A program made the position numbers and the translations under genes. From Hyphomicrobiales bacterium (GTDB lineage Bacteria > Pseudomonadota > Alphaproteobacteria > Rhizobiales > Xanthobacteraceae), in the NCBI GenBank assembly GCA_003135415.1, contig PLBP01000024.1, positions 1-41,165 of the forward strand: a DNA stretch of 41,165 nucleotides, read 5' to 3'. Below the pieces are notes generated by a model that saw nothing but the letters and a program-made list of their open reading frames with translations, searched no databases and was not told the DNA's origin. Shown piece after piece: positions 17,672 to 25,740 of the stretch (position 1 is its first letter; every line of letters starts with the position of its first letter).

Positions 17672-20600
17672 CTATTCCGCCGCCGCCGCGACGGGAGCCG
17701 GCTGACCGGACTTCACCGCGTTCCGAAGACGCGTGAGAAGGACGGACTCCTCAGCCTTTGCCGCTGTTACCGAGCGCTGCTTGATCGGACCGAAGCCGCG
17801 GATCTTCTCCGGAATCGAGGCGACCGCGATCGCAAGCGCGCGGTTCTGCGGCGTGAACGTCGCGATCAATTCCTCGAGATTGGCGACGTAGTCCGAGATC
17901 AGCTTGCGCTCGAGCTTGCGCTCCTCGCTGTGGCCGAACGGATCGAGCGCCGTGCCGCGCAGGAACTTGAACTTCGCGAGCACGCTGAAGGCGGGCTTGA
18001 TCCAGGCCCCGAAGCTCATTTTCCTCGGACGTCCGGTGCTCGGGTCCTTCTTCGCGAGCAAGGGCGGCGCGAGATGAAATTCGTAGCGGAGCTTGCCGTC
18101 GAAGGCGGCCGCGACCTGCTTTTCGAACGCGCCGTCGGTGAAGAGACGCGCGACTTCGTATTCGTCCTTATAGGCCATCAACTTGAAGAGATATTTCGCC
18201 ACCGCTTCGCTGAAACCCGTCTCGCCCGGTGCCTTCGCCGCTTCCGCTTCGCGCACGCGCTCGACAATATCGCGATAGCGCTTGGCGTAAGCCGCGTTCT
18301 GATAATCGGTGAGGAAAGCAACGCGCCGCTCGATCGTTTCTTCGAGCGAGCCCGACAGCCGGCGCGCTTCCGTCGGCGCCGTGATCGGCGTCACCAGCTT
18401 CGCGACCGCTTCGGGCTCAAGTGCCGTGCGGCGGCCCCATTCGAAAGCGGCCTTGTTCATCGCCACCGCTTCGCCGTTCAATTCGATCGCGCGCAGAATC
18501 GCGTCCGCCGAAATCGGCACGCCACCGAGCTGATAGGCGTAGCCCACGAGGAAGATGTTCTGGCCCGTGGAGGAGCCGAACAGCGCCGTCGAAAGCTTGG
18601 TCGCCTCGATGAAATGCGCGTGATCCTTGTCCGCGGCCTTGGCGATTTCGCGCTTCAAGCGCTCGATCGGTAGCGAAAAATCGGCGTTGCGGGTGAAGTC
18701 GCCGGGCAGCGTCTCGTGCGTGTTGACGACGACCGTCGTCTCGCCCGAGCGCATGGCGGAAAGCACGCGTTTGGAGCCGACGACGACGATATCGCCGCCG
18801 AGCACGAGATGGGCGCCGCGCGCCGGGATACGGATCGCGTTAATGTCGTCGGGGCGCTTGGCGATGCGAAGATGGCTGAACACGGCACCGCCTTTTTGCG
18901 CGAGCCCCGCCATATCGATGACGCCCGCGGCATGGCCATCGATATACGCCGCCGTGCCGAGAATCTGCGCGATTGTCACGATGCCGGTGCCGCCGATGCC
19001 GGTGATGATAATGCCGAAATTGCCGTTGATCGCGGGCAGTTTCGGCTCGGGCAGCGGCGCCAAGTCGCCGACGCCAGCCGCAGCACCCCGGCCACGCTTT
19101 AGTTTCGCGCCGTGGACCGTCACAAAGGATGGGCAGAAGCCTTTGACGCAGCTAAAGTCCTTGTTGCAGCTCGACTGGTCGATCTCGCGCTTGCGGCCGA
19201 ATTCGGTCTCCAGCGGCTGCACCGAGACGCAGTTCGACTGCACGCCGCAATCGCCGCAGCCCTCGCATACGAGTTCGTTGATGATCACGCGCTTGTCGGG
19301 GTCGGGGAATTCGCCGCGCTTGCGGCGGCGGCGCTTTTCGGCGGCGCAAGTCTGGTCGTAGATAAGCGCGGTCACCCCGGGTATCGCCGCGAGTTCGCGC
19401 TGGATTTGGTCAAGATCGTCGCGGTGATGGATGGTGAGGCCCTCGGGCCATTTGACGCTTTTGGGATATTTATCCGGCTCGTCGGTGACGAGGACGAGCT
19501 TCTTCACGCCTTCCGCCGCAACTTGGTTCGCGATCGCGTAGACGTTGAGGCCGCCTTCGTGGCGCTGGCCGCCGGTCATCGCCACCGCGTCGTTGAACAA
19601 AATCTTGTAGGTGATGTTGATGCCGGCCGCCACACAAGCGCGGATCGGCAGAATGCCCGAGTGGTTATAGGTGCCATCGCCAAGGTTCTGGAATACGTGC
19701 GGGCGGGTCGAGAACGGCGCCTCGCCGATCCAGTTCGCCCCTTCCCCGCCCATCTGGGTGAATCCCATGGTCGAGCGGTTCATGTAGAGCGCCATGGTGT
19801 GGCAGCCGATGCCGGCATAGGCGCGCATGCCTTCGGGCACGACGGTCGAGGTATTGTGTGGGCAGCCCGAGCAGAAATAGGGCGTGCGGGAAGCTACGTC
19901 CTGCGTCTCGGCGAGTGCCGCCTGCGCCTGCTTCAGGCGATTGACGCGGTCGGAAATGTCGTCGATGTGGCCGCGCTTCAGGATGCGCTGGCCGATCGCG
20001 ATCGCCATGTCGTTCGGATCGAGCGCGGCCTTGACCGGAAACAGCCAGCGGCCGTCCTCGTCCCGCTTGCCGATCACGACCGGCGGGTTCGGCGTGCCGT
20101 AAAGCTCCTCGCGTACCTGCACTTCGATGAGCGAGCGCTTCTCCTCGACGACGATGATGAGGTCGAGGCCCTCGGCGAATTCCTTCAGGCCGACTGGCTC
20201 GATCGGCCACGGACAGCCGACCTTGTAGAGGCGAATGCCGAGCTCGTTCGCGCGCACCTCGTCGATGCCGAGCTCGTCAAAGGCGAGCCTGACATCGAGA
20301 TAGCTCTTGCCGGTGGTGATGATGCCGATCTTCGGGTTTTTGCCGCCGGAGGTGATGATGCGGTTGAGCTTGTTCGCGCGCACATAGGCGAGCATGGCGT
20401 CGCGCTTGAAATCATGCAGTCGCGCTTCCTGGCTGAGCGCGCCGTCAAGGCCGCGAATATTGAGGCCACCGGGCGGCATCGCAAAATCCTGCGGAATCAC
20501 GATTTTGACGCGATCGAGCGAGCCGTCGACCACCGACGTCGATTCAATGGTTTCCTTCACGCATTTGATGCCGACCCAAACACCGGCGAAGCGGGACATC

Positions 20601-21163
20601 GCGAAGCCGTGCAGGCCGAAATCGATCAGCTCCTGAACGCCGGCCGGGTTCAGGATCGGGATCATCACGTCGACGAAATGGAATTCGGATTGGTGCGCGG
20701 TGGTGGAGGATTCGCAGGTGTGGTCGTCACCCATCAGCGCGAGCACGCCGCCGTTTTTCGAGGAGCCGGCGAAATTCGCGTGTCGGAACACGTCGCCGGT
20801 GCGGTCGACGCCCGGGCCCTTGCCGTACCAAATGCCGAAGACGCCATCGAACTTGCCGTCACCGCGGAGCTCCGCCTGCTGCGAGCCCCAAAGCGCGGTC
20901 GCCGCGAGATCCTCGTTGAGGCCGGCCTGGAATTTGACGTCGTATTTTTCAAGCGGCGCTTTCGCGCGGAGAAACGTTTGGTCGAGCCCCCCGAGCGGCG
21001 AGCCGCGTTAGCCGGTCACGTAGCCGGCGGTATTAAGGCCCGCGCGCCGGTCGCGCTCTTTTTGCATGAGCGTGAGCCGCACGATCGCCTGCGTTCCGGT
21101 GAGGAAAACGTGGTCCTGGGAAAGATCGTAGCGGTCGTCGAGAGAAACCTTGTAGTTCGCCAT
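17672..21163 (-). pseudogene. indolepyruvate:ferredoxin oxidoreductase, fused alpha-gamma form, interrupted by in-frame TAA
   Basis: Read from ATG at 21163, the frame encodes 51 residues beginning MANYKVSLDDRYDLSQDHVF, then TAA (21008-21010), then 1,111 more residues without shift. The stop falls where the family has Tyr in YVTGYRGSPLGGLD; a TAC-to-TAA change explains it. The rest is intact: pyrimidine/TPP domains, SGCPHNTSTVVPEG, GIGCHTMALY, MGGEGANWIG with GDGTYNHSG, a cysteine field (CEGCGDCGVQSNC and later CNKDFSC) for iron-sulphur binding, and GIGGTGIVTIAQILG at the start of the gamma-like domain. The enzyme decarboxylates aryl-pyruvates to aryl-acetyl-CoA with ferredoxin. Restart at GTG 20791 would lose about 124 residues. 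Hence it is a fresh pseudogene or a base error; the good upkeep elsewhere favours a very recent event. Confidence 0.85.
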
Positions 21164-21369
21164 GGGGCGCGTACTCCGGGGCCGATTGCTCCACTTATAT
21201 AGTAGAGCGCCAAAGACAGGCGTTTAGGTCAGCCCTCGCTACCTAAAATTCGCACGAAGCCGGGCTACGCGCAATTTCGTAATCACAGGAACGAAGGCAG
21301 CGAAATTGCTGCCAGGCGGCATATGCCGCAATTTGGCGCACTGCGAGATAAACAGGGCTGTTATGCCAG

Positions 21370-21385
21370 CCCCCAAAAGTGGGGG
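21370..21385 (-). terminator. short hairpin after the NicO gene
   Basis: CCCCCA (21370-21375) pairs with TGGGGG (21380-21385) across a four-base loop, eight bases beyond the stop codon of the metal exporter gene. There is no T-run, so intrinsic termination is doubtful. The rest of the gap to 21164 shows no gene. Confidence 0.3.
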
Positions 21386-21392
21386 AAGCGGG

Positions 21393-22460
21393 CTACCCGC
21401 CGGGAAACAGGCGCTCCGAAGCCATCAGGCCGGTAAAAAGCAGCACACCGAAGGCGACAATCGTGAGCGCCGCGGCGACTTCGAGCCCGTAAATCACAAG
21501 CGTTGCCCCGCCCGCGGGGCGCTTGGTGAGCCAGATCGCAATTCCCTTGCCCCAAACCGCCAATAGGGCGATCGCCGTCACGGTGATGGCGGTGCCGAAC
21601 GCCATGGCGAAGGTCGCGGCAACGCCGATGGCAAAAATTCCCTGCGAAAGCGCAAAGACGAGCACGAGGATGGCGCCGGAACACGGACGCAATCCGACCG
21701 CGATCACCGCCGTGAGCCCGCGCTTCAGCCAGCCCTTGCCCTTGAGCTCGGAAGGCTCGGGGCCATGGGAATGGCCGCAATGCTCGTCATGCACATGATC
21801 GTGGCCATGCCCGTGGTCATGATGGCCATGGGCATGGTGATGATGATCGTTATGGTCGTGGCCGTGATGATGGTGTTCGGCGTGGTGTTCTTCGCGCCGG
21901 TTCGACAACGCCACGAGCAAGGCGCGGCCCTTCCGCCAGGCGAGCGAGATCCCGAAGAGTACGATCACGGCATAGGCACCAAGCTCGAGGTAACGCACGG
22001 TATCGTTCATCGCCTTCGCCGTCGCGCCAAGCACGAGCGCCGCGATACCGACAAGCGCGACCGCCGCGATGGCCTGCGCAATGGCGGCCGCGAAAGAGAG
22101 CACGATCCCGCGTTTCATTGTCGCGTCGTCAGCGATAAGATAGGACGAGATCACCGCCTTGCCGTGGCCGGGTCCCGCCGCGTGAAAAATGCCGTAGAGG
22201 AACGAAAGCCAGGCAAGCCCGAAGGCCGCGTTGCCGTCGGTTTTCGACGCGGTCACCGCGCTCGAAAGCGTGCGATAGAATTGCGCCTGCTCCGCGAGAA
22301 TCCACTGGGTAAAGCCGGACGAGGACGCGGTGCCGGGTGCGGAACCAAAGGGGCCGCCTTGCGCGAAGGCGGCCATCGCATCGGCGAGAAGTGCTGCGCC
22401 AATCAGCGCCGCGAAGACGGCAAGACCGGACGGCCAGGAAATTCGCGCCGAAAGCTTCAC
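21393..22460 (-). CDS. nickel/cobalt-type (NicO/RcnA-like) metal transporter with His-rich loop
   Basis: The 355-residue inner-membrane protein has about six or seven spans. The NicO marker HAAGPGHGKAV lies at 93-103 and GLRPCSGAILVLVFAL near 256-271 forms the second conserved half. Between them is a cytoplasmic or periplasmic loop at 192-232 holding 23 histidines, plus Asp and one Cys, fitting transient binding of Ni, Co or Zn. RcnA-type members export Ni and Co, but NicO genes paired with DUF1007, as here, have also been linked to zinc, so direction and metal remain open. Its ATG overlaps the TGA of the DUF1007 gene by four bases, so they form one unit. The N-terminus (to about 35) looks like a signal or first span. 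Confidence 0.88.
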   Translation of the reverse strand: MKLSARISWPSGLAVFAALIGAALLADAMAAFAQGGPFGSAPGTASSSGFTQWILAEQAQFYRTLSSAVTASKTDGNAAFGLAWLSFLYGIFHAAGPGHGKAVISSYLIADDATMKRGIVLSFAAAIAQAIAAVALVGIAALVLGATAKAMNDTVRYLELGAYAVIVLFGISLAWRKGRALLVALSNRREEHHAEHHHHGHDHNDHHHHAHGHHDHGHGHDHVHDEHCGHSHGPEPSELKGKGWLKRGLTAVIAVGLRPCSGAILVLVFALSQGIFAIGVAATFAMAFGTAITVTAIALLAVWGKGIAIWLTKRPAGGATLVIYGLEVAAALTIVAFGVLLFTGLMASERLFPGG

Positions 22461-23095
22461 GGGCAGCGCACCGTGATGCGGTTCGCGAACATTTCGCCGT
22501 AGCTCGAGCCCGCGTTCAACTGCGCGAAAAACGATTCGGAGCTATTGCCTTGCGAAGCGGAATCGTCGGGACCCTTCGTTTCGACGGCGCATCCTGCCGG
22601 AGCGCTTACGAGAGAAACGGGCTTTCCCTCGGCAAAGGAAAAGGCGACGAAATAAGTCGGGTCGTAAATCTCGAGCGCAAGGCTGCCCTTCGGCGCTCCG
22701 CTCTTGATCGGCAAGGTAAAATGAAGCGTGAGAATGCCTTTGTCGTCGGCCTCGAGCCAATAGTCGACCGGTTCCCCGAATTCGAATGGCTTGTCGCCCT
22801 TCTTGTTCGCCGTGAAGTAGTTGAACTCTTTCAGCGACTCGACATTCGTCTTGGCAAGATCCGCGAGCTCGTCGCGCGAAAGCTTGCCGTCACCATTCGT
22901 GTCGAGGCCCTGCGCGGCGAAGGCTGAAAACATATCGTCGAAGGTCCAGGCGTGGCGGATTTCCTTGAGCTTGCCGTTGGGCGAATAAACCAATTCGCTC
23001 TTCGCCGTCACCCACACATGCGGATGCGCGCTCGCGCCTACGATACAAGCGAGGAGGAAGAACGCGGCAAGCGCCGCTCGGCCCAAGGTTTTCAT
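22457..23095 (-). CDS. DUF1007 family periplasmic protein, partner of NicO transporter
   Basis: The 212-residue protein has a signal peptide (MKTLGRAALAAFFLLACIVG, cleavage after ASA) that leaves His-Pro-His-Val-Trp at the mature N-terminus, a potential metal site. An EF-hand-like loop, DTNGDGKLSRDEL, lies at 65-77, and cysteines at about 169 and 211 could pair. DUF1007 proteins are regularly encoded with NicO-type permeases and are thought to hand metal to them in the periplasm; that is family knowledge, not shown here. AAGGG stands nine bases before the ATG. The stop overlaps the permease start, giving tight coupling. Confidence 0.88.
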   Translation of the reverse strand: MKTLGRAALAAFFLLACIVGASAHPHVWVTAKSELVYSPNGKLKEIRHAWTFDDMFSAFAAQGLDTNGDGKLSRDELADLAKTNVESLKEFNYFTANKKGDKPFEFGEPVDYWLEADDKGILTLHFTLPIKSGAPKGSLALEIYDPTYFVAFSFAEGKPVSLVSAPAGCAVETKGPDDSASQGNSSESFFAQLNAGSSYGEMFANRITVRCP

Positions 23096-23200
23096 GACAG
23101 TTTACCCTTATAGACCTTTGAACAGGCCAGCGCAGTCCGGCGGAAGCGTGGCGTAAAGTCCCGCCCCCTAGGAGGCCGAATTCCACGTCTTAAGTCGTAG

Positions 23201-24796
23201 TTACACGCCGGCAGCACCACCGTCCGATCTCCGATCGTGGGCGCCCTCGATGTCGCCCTTCGGATCGATCGAAACGCCGCCGGCGTGGCCCATGATCTCG
23301 TAATAAGCGTCCGGCAGCACATCGATGTCGTGGCCGGCCTTCTTGAGCGCCGCAATCACGCTTGCCGGGAAGCGGGATTCGATCCGGACATTGGTGATCT
23401 CGCTGCCCCAGGTGCGTCCGAGAAGCCAGCGCGGCCGGTCAATCGCTTCCGCGATCGGCACCTTATAGGTGACGTGACGCGCATAGACGGTGGCGAGCGT
23501 TTGCGGCTGCCCCTCGCCGCCCATCGTACCGAACGAAAGGACGCGGCCATCATCAAGGATTGCAAGCGCCGGACACAGGGTATGAAACGGCCGGCGACCC
23601 GGCTCCAGTGAATTCATCGAATTTGGATCGAGCGAAAAGCTCGATCCCCGGTTCTGCATGACGATGCCGGTCGCCGGCAGCACGCAGCCCGAGCCGAACT
23701 CCCAGAACAGAGACTGGATATAAGAGACGGCAAGCCCCGAGGCATCGACCGCGCCAAGCCAGACGGTATCGCCCTTCTTGGAGCGATCCGGCCAGGGCGC
23801 GGCCTGATTCGGATCGATTGCCTTCGCCTCACGCTCGAGCACCGCCGGGACGAGGGAGCCTGCTGGGTTTTCCTTCAAGCGGTCGAAATCGGTGACGACC
23901 CGATCCCGAATTTTGAAGGCGCGCTTGGTCGCTTCAATGATGCCGTGAATGTAGGCGAAGCTTTCGGCCTCGGCCGCGCCCAACCGCTCGAAGATGCCAA
24001 GGATAAGGAGCGTGGCGAGGCCCTGGGTCGGCGGTTGCGAGGTATGGACCGTGCCTTCCTTCAGCTTGATCGAAAGCGGCTCGCGCAGAACCGCGCGGTA
24101 GCTCTCGAGATCCGCCCGCGTCACCGGGCTACCGATCCGGTCGAGATCGGCGGCAATCTCGCGGCCGACGTCGCCTCGATAAAAATCGTCGAGACCGGCC
24201 TTGGCGAGCCGCTCGAAAGTGTCGACGAGCCGCCCGGTGGAGAGGATCGTTCCCTCCTTCGGCGGCTTGCCGCCGATCAGGAAGGTTTCCGCGAAGCCCG
24301 GTGCTTTGATATCGGTCGCGCGCTCATAAGCGAGCCGCCACGACATCGAGCGGGATACCGGGCTTCCCTTGCGCGCGATCGCGATCGCCGGCTCCAATAG
24401 GCGCGAGAGCGGCATTTTGCCGCCCACGGCCTTGGCGGCCTCGAGTGCGAGTATCCACCCGCCGGCGGCGCCCGGAACCGTGAGCGCCGCGAGCGGCCCG
24501 CGCGGCGGGATCGTCTTGTATCCATGCTCGGCATAGAGCGCCCGCGTCGCCTTGGCGCCGGCAAAACCGCAGGCTTCGATGTAGCGGATACGCCCCGAGG
24601 GCTCGCGAATGATCCAGAAGCCGTCGCCGCCGATATGATTCATGTGCGGATAGGCGGGGATGATCGCCGCCGCCGCCGCGATCGCGGCCTCGAGCGCGTT
24701 TCCGCCCTCCGCCAGCACCCCGTGACCGGCCTCGACGGCGAGAAAGTGTGGCGCAACGACAACACCGCGGCGGCCTCTCGCGCTCAATTCGGTCAT
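23201..24796 (-). CDS. ggt: gamma-glutamyltransferase family protein
   Basis: This Ntn-hydrolase proenzyme of 531 residues opens with RRGVVVAPHFLAVEAGHGVLAEGGNALEAAIAAAA (quoted in part: GHGVLAEGGNALEAAIAA), the usual family start without an evident signal peptide. Self-cleavage would occur before Thr in KKGDTVWLGAVDASG (near 348-352), leaving it as nucleophile. NRGSSFSLDP, GRRPFHTLCPALA and GTMGGEGQPQ are the glutamate-binding and oxyanion segments of the small subunit. Because no export signal is seen, it may be a cytoplasmic acylase- or hydrolase-like member rather than a periplasmic glutathione enzyme. It is separated by 105 bases from the DUF1007 gene and diverges from a small membrane protein gene. 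No functional link to metal export is evident. Confidence 0.9.
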   Translation of the reverse strand: MTELSARGRRGVVVAPHFLAVEAGHGVLAEGGNALEAAIAAAAAIIPAYPHMNHIGGDGFWIIREPSGRIRYIEACGFAGAKATRALYAEHGYKTIPPRGPLAALTVPGAAGGWILALEAAKAVGGKMPLSRLLEPAIAIARKGSPVSRSMSWRLAYERATDIKAPGFAETFLIGGKPPKEGTILSTGRLVDTFERLAKAGLDDFYRGDVGREIAADLDRIGSPVTRADLESYRAVLREPLSIKLKEGTVHTSQPPTQGLATLLILGIFERLGAAEAESFAYIHGIIEATKRAFKIRDRVVTDFDRLKENPAGSLVPAVLEREAKAIDPNQAAPWPDRSKKGDTVWLGAVDASGLAVSYIQSLFWEFGSGCVLPATGIVMQNRGSSFSLDPNSMNSLEPGRRPFHTLCPALAILDDGRVLSFGTMGGEGQPQTLATVYARHVTYKVPIAEAIDRPRWLLGRTWGSEITNVRIESRFPASVIAALKKAGHDIDVLPDAYYEIMGHAGGVSIDPKGDIEGAHDRRSDGGAAGV

Positions 24797-24940
24797 GATT
24801 CGGGTCCTAAACGCCTTCGGATCAAACGAAAAGCGCGGCCGGCGTGCTTGATCGATGTGCCGTTCCGCGCCAGATTGCGCGCCATTCTAGCGCGGCGGCG
24901 CCGAGATGCGAGTCCGGCGGCCCATTTTGGAGCGAAAACG

Positions 24941-25192
24941 ATGTCCGAAGGAGCCAGCAGCGCCCGCGGAATCCACTGGACCAACGTGATCACGGTGGTG
25001 AGCGCCGCGATTCTGATCGGAACGGAGATCATCGGCGCCGGAATGGCGACGGGTTGGGCGATCGCGGGCCTTTTCGGCTTCGGAGAGATCGGCGCTTACG
25101 TGCTCGAAGCGCTTTTTGTCGCCGCCGCTTGCTTCATCATCTTCAATTTCGTCCGCCGCGCGGCGAAGATCGAACGGTTCTTCGATCGCTGA
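24941..25192 (+). CDS. small conserved two-TM membrane protein
   Basis: This 83-residue protein begins at ATG 24941 with GGAG eight bases upstream. It shows a polar start (MSEGASSARGIHW), two hydrophobic segments (about 15-45 and 52-71) and a basic end (VRRAAKIERFFDR). Gly-rich sequence in the first segment suggests close helix packing. I do not recognise a characterised family; similar unnamed proteins occur in Hyphomicrobiales, from memory. It is divergent from ggt and upstream of the polyamine leader, with a GC-rich hairpin straight after its stop, so it is probably its own transcript. Confidence 0.75.
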   Translation: MSEGASSARGIHWTNVITVVSAAILIGTEIIGAGMATGWAIAGLFGFGEIGAYVLEALFVAAACFIIFNFVRRAAKIERFFDR

Positions 25193-25196
25193 ACGC

Positions 25197-25215
25197 GCCG
25201 CGCGCGAAGCGCGGC
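25197..25215 (+). terminator. GC-rich hairpin after the small membrane protein gene
   Basis: GCCGCGC (25197-25203) pairs with GCGCGGC (25209-25215) over a five-base loop, followed by TTAACTTTC. It begins four bases after the stop codon. The stem is strong and the T-run weak, so I read it as a probable terminator separating this gene from the leader that follows. Confidence 0.55.
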
Positions 25216-25259
25216 TTAACTTTCGATTCAGAATTTCGTCACGACTTCGCCGCGCGAAA

Positions 25260-25736
25260 TTTTTTCGTGAGTCAAGAGATTTTCTCTTGCAAGTGCGAGC
25301 ATTTTCGCTTATGTGCGGAATGCCCAAATTCGCACGTGCCTGTGGTCGCGTGCCGGTCGACAGAGACCCGGACAAGAGGCCGGAAAGCTGTCGGGGCAGA
25401 CCGGTAGCCGGAGACAAAACCGGCGAACCTTGTTCTCCGCGAGGGACGCGACTTAAAGCAACGACGTAGCGGGCTTTTTTAGTTGCAGCAGACTCCGATG
25501 GAAGGAGTTCGCAGTACTGAAGAGGCACTACTCTTGCCGGCTGTGCGGTGCGGGGCTCTCCCCAATCCAAGCAGTGATATCAAGTTCCGGTTTCCGGAAA
25601 CGCGATGTCACATCGGCTCTACCAAGGCCGGCCTCTAGCCGGCAGCGGGTGACGGGCCCGCCACGGGGAAGCGCAATCGCGCATACCTTGGCATTCGTCA
25701 TCCAGGGCTTGGAACTGGAATGAAGGAGACGAAGAA
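25260..25736 (+). ncRNA. structured leader of the ornithine decarboxylase gene (speF-type RNA)
   Basis: A stretch of about 480 bases without a sizeable gene stands directly before ornithine decarboxylase. Alphaproteobacteria carry a long conserved leader RNA (speF motif) at exactly this place. Stems I can trace: CAAGAG/CTCTTG (25273-25289), GTGCG/CGCAC (25313-25335), a long compound stem GTGATATC..TTCCGG/CCGGAA..GATGTCAC (25574-25611), GCCGGC/GCCGGC (25627-25643) and GCGGG/CCCGC (25645-25661). It ends with AAGGAG and a TTG start. Exact borders, the promoter and the ligand are unknown. Polyamine- or ornithine-dependent control is inference from the family and the downstream genes. Confidence 0.72.
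25311..25469 (+). CDS. possible 52-codon leader peptide inside the speF-type RNA
   Basis: The ATG at 25311 opens MCGMPKFARACGRVPVDRDP and continues to TAG at 25467-25469, rich in Arg, Pro, Gly and Cys. It starts within one of the leader stems. No good ribosome site precedes it, and the frame is also open further upstream, so coding is doubtful. I list it because gammaproteobacterial speF is controlled by an ornithine-sensing leader peptide; nothing in this sequence resembles that peptide clearly. Confidence 0.25.
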   Translation: MCGMPKFARACGRVPVDRDPDKRPESCRGRPVAGDKTGEPCSPRGTRLKATT

Positions 25737-25740
25737 TTGA
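25720..25740 (+). CDS. six-codon minigene overlapping the decarboxylase start
   Basis: ATG AAG GAG ACG AAG AAT TGA encodes MKETKN. It contains the AAGGAG ribosome site of the next gene, and its TGA (25738-25740) overlaps the TTG start codon (25737-25739). No strong ribosome site lies before its own ATG. It could couple translation or be chance. Confidence 0.25.
   Translation: MKETKN

Noticed and set aside
4102-21010. Stop-codon reassignment or regular read-through as the cause of both in-frame stops
   Set aside because: The two stops differ (TAG and TAA), and TAA, TAG and TGA all end other intact genes in the window. No recoding element was seen beside either.
19112-21202. A 696-codon plus-strand open frame opposite the indolepyruvate oxidoreductase
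   Set aside because: It mirrors a clear gene and has shadow-frame composition. It does explain nothing about the TAA interruption.
21775-21905. Repeated CATGATGG/GTGGCC-like DNA, looking like a tandem repeat or array
   Set aside because: It is the coding sequence of the His-rich loop of the NicO protein; periodicity comes from His, Gly and Asp codons. The same holds for 30270-30330 in the COG0523 gene.
23201-24796. A functional link of gamma-glutamyltransferase with metal export or polyamine metabolism
   Set aside because: Apart from adjacency on the minus strand there is no overlap, short spacing or shared regulatory site to support it.
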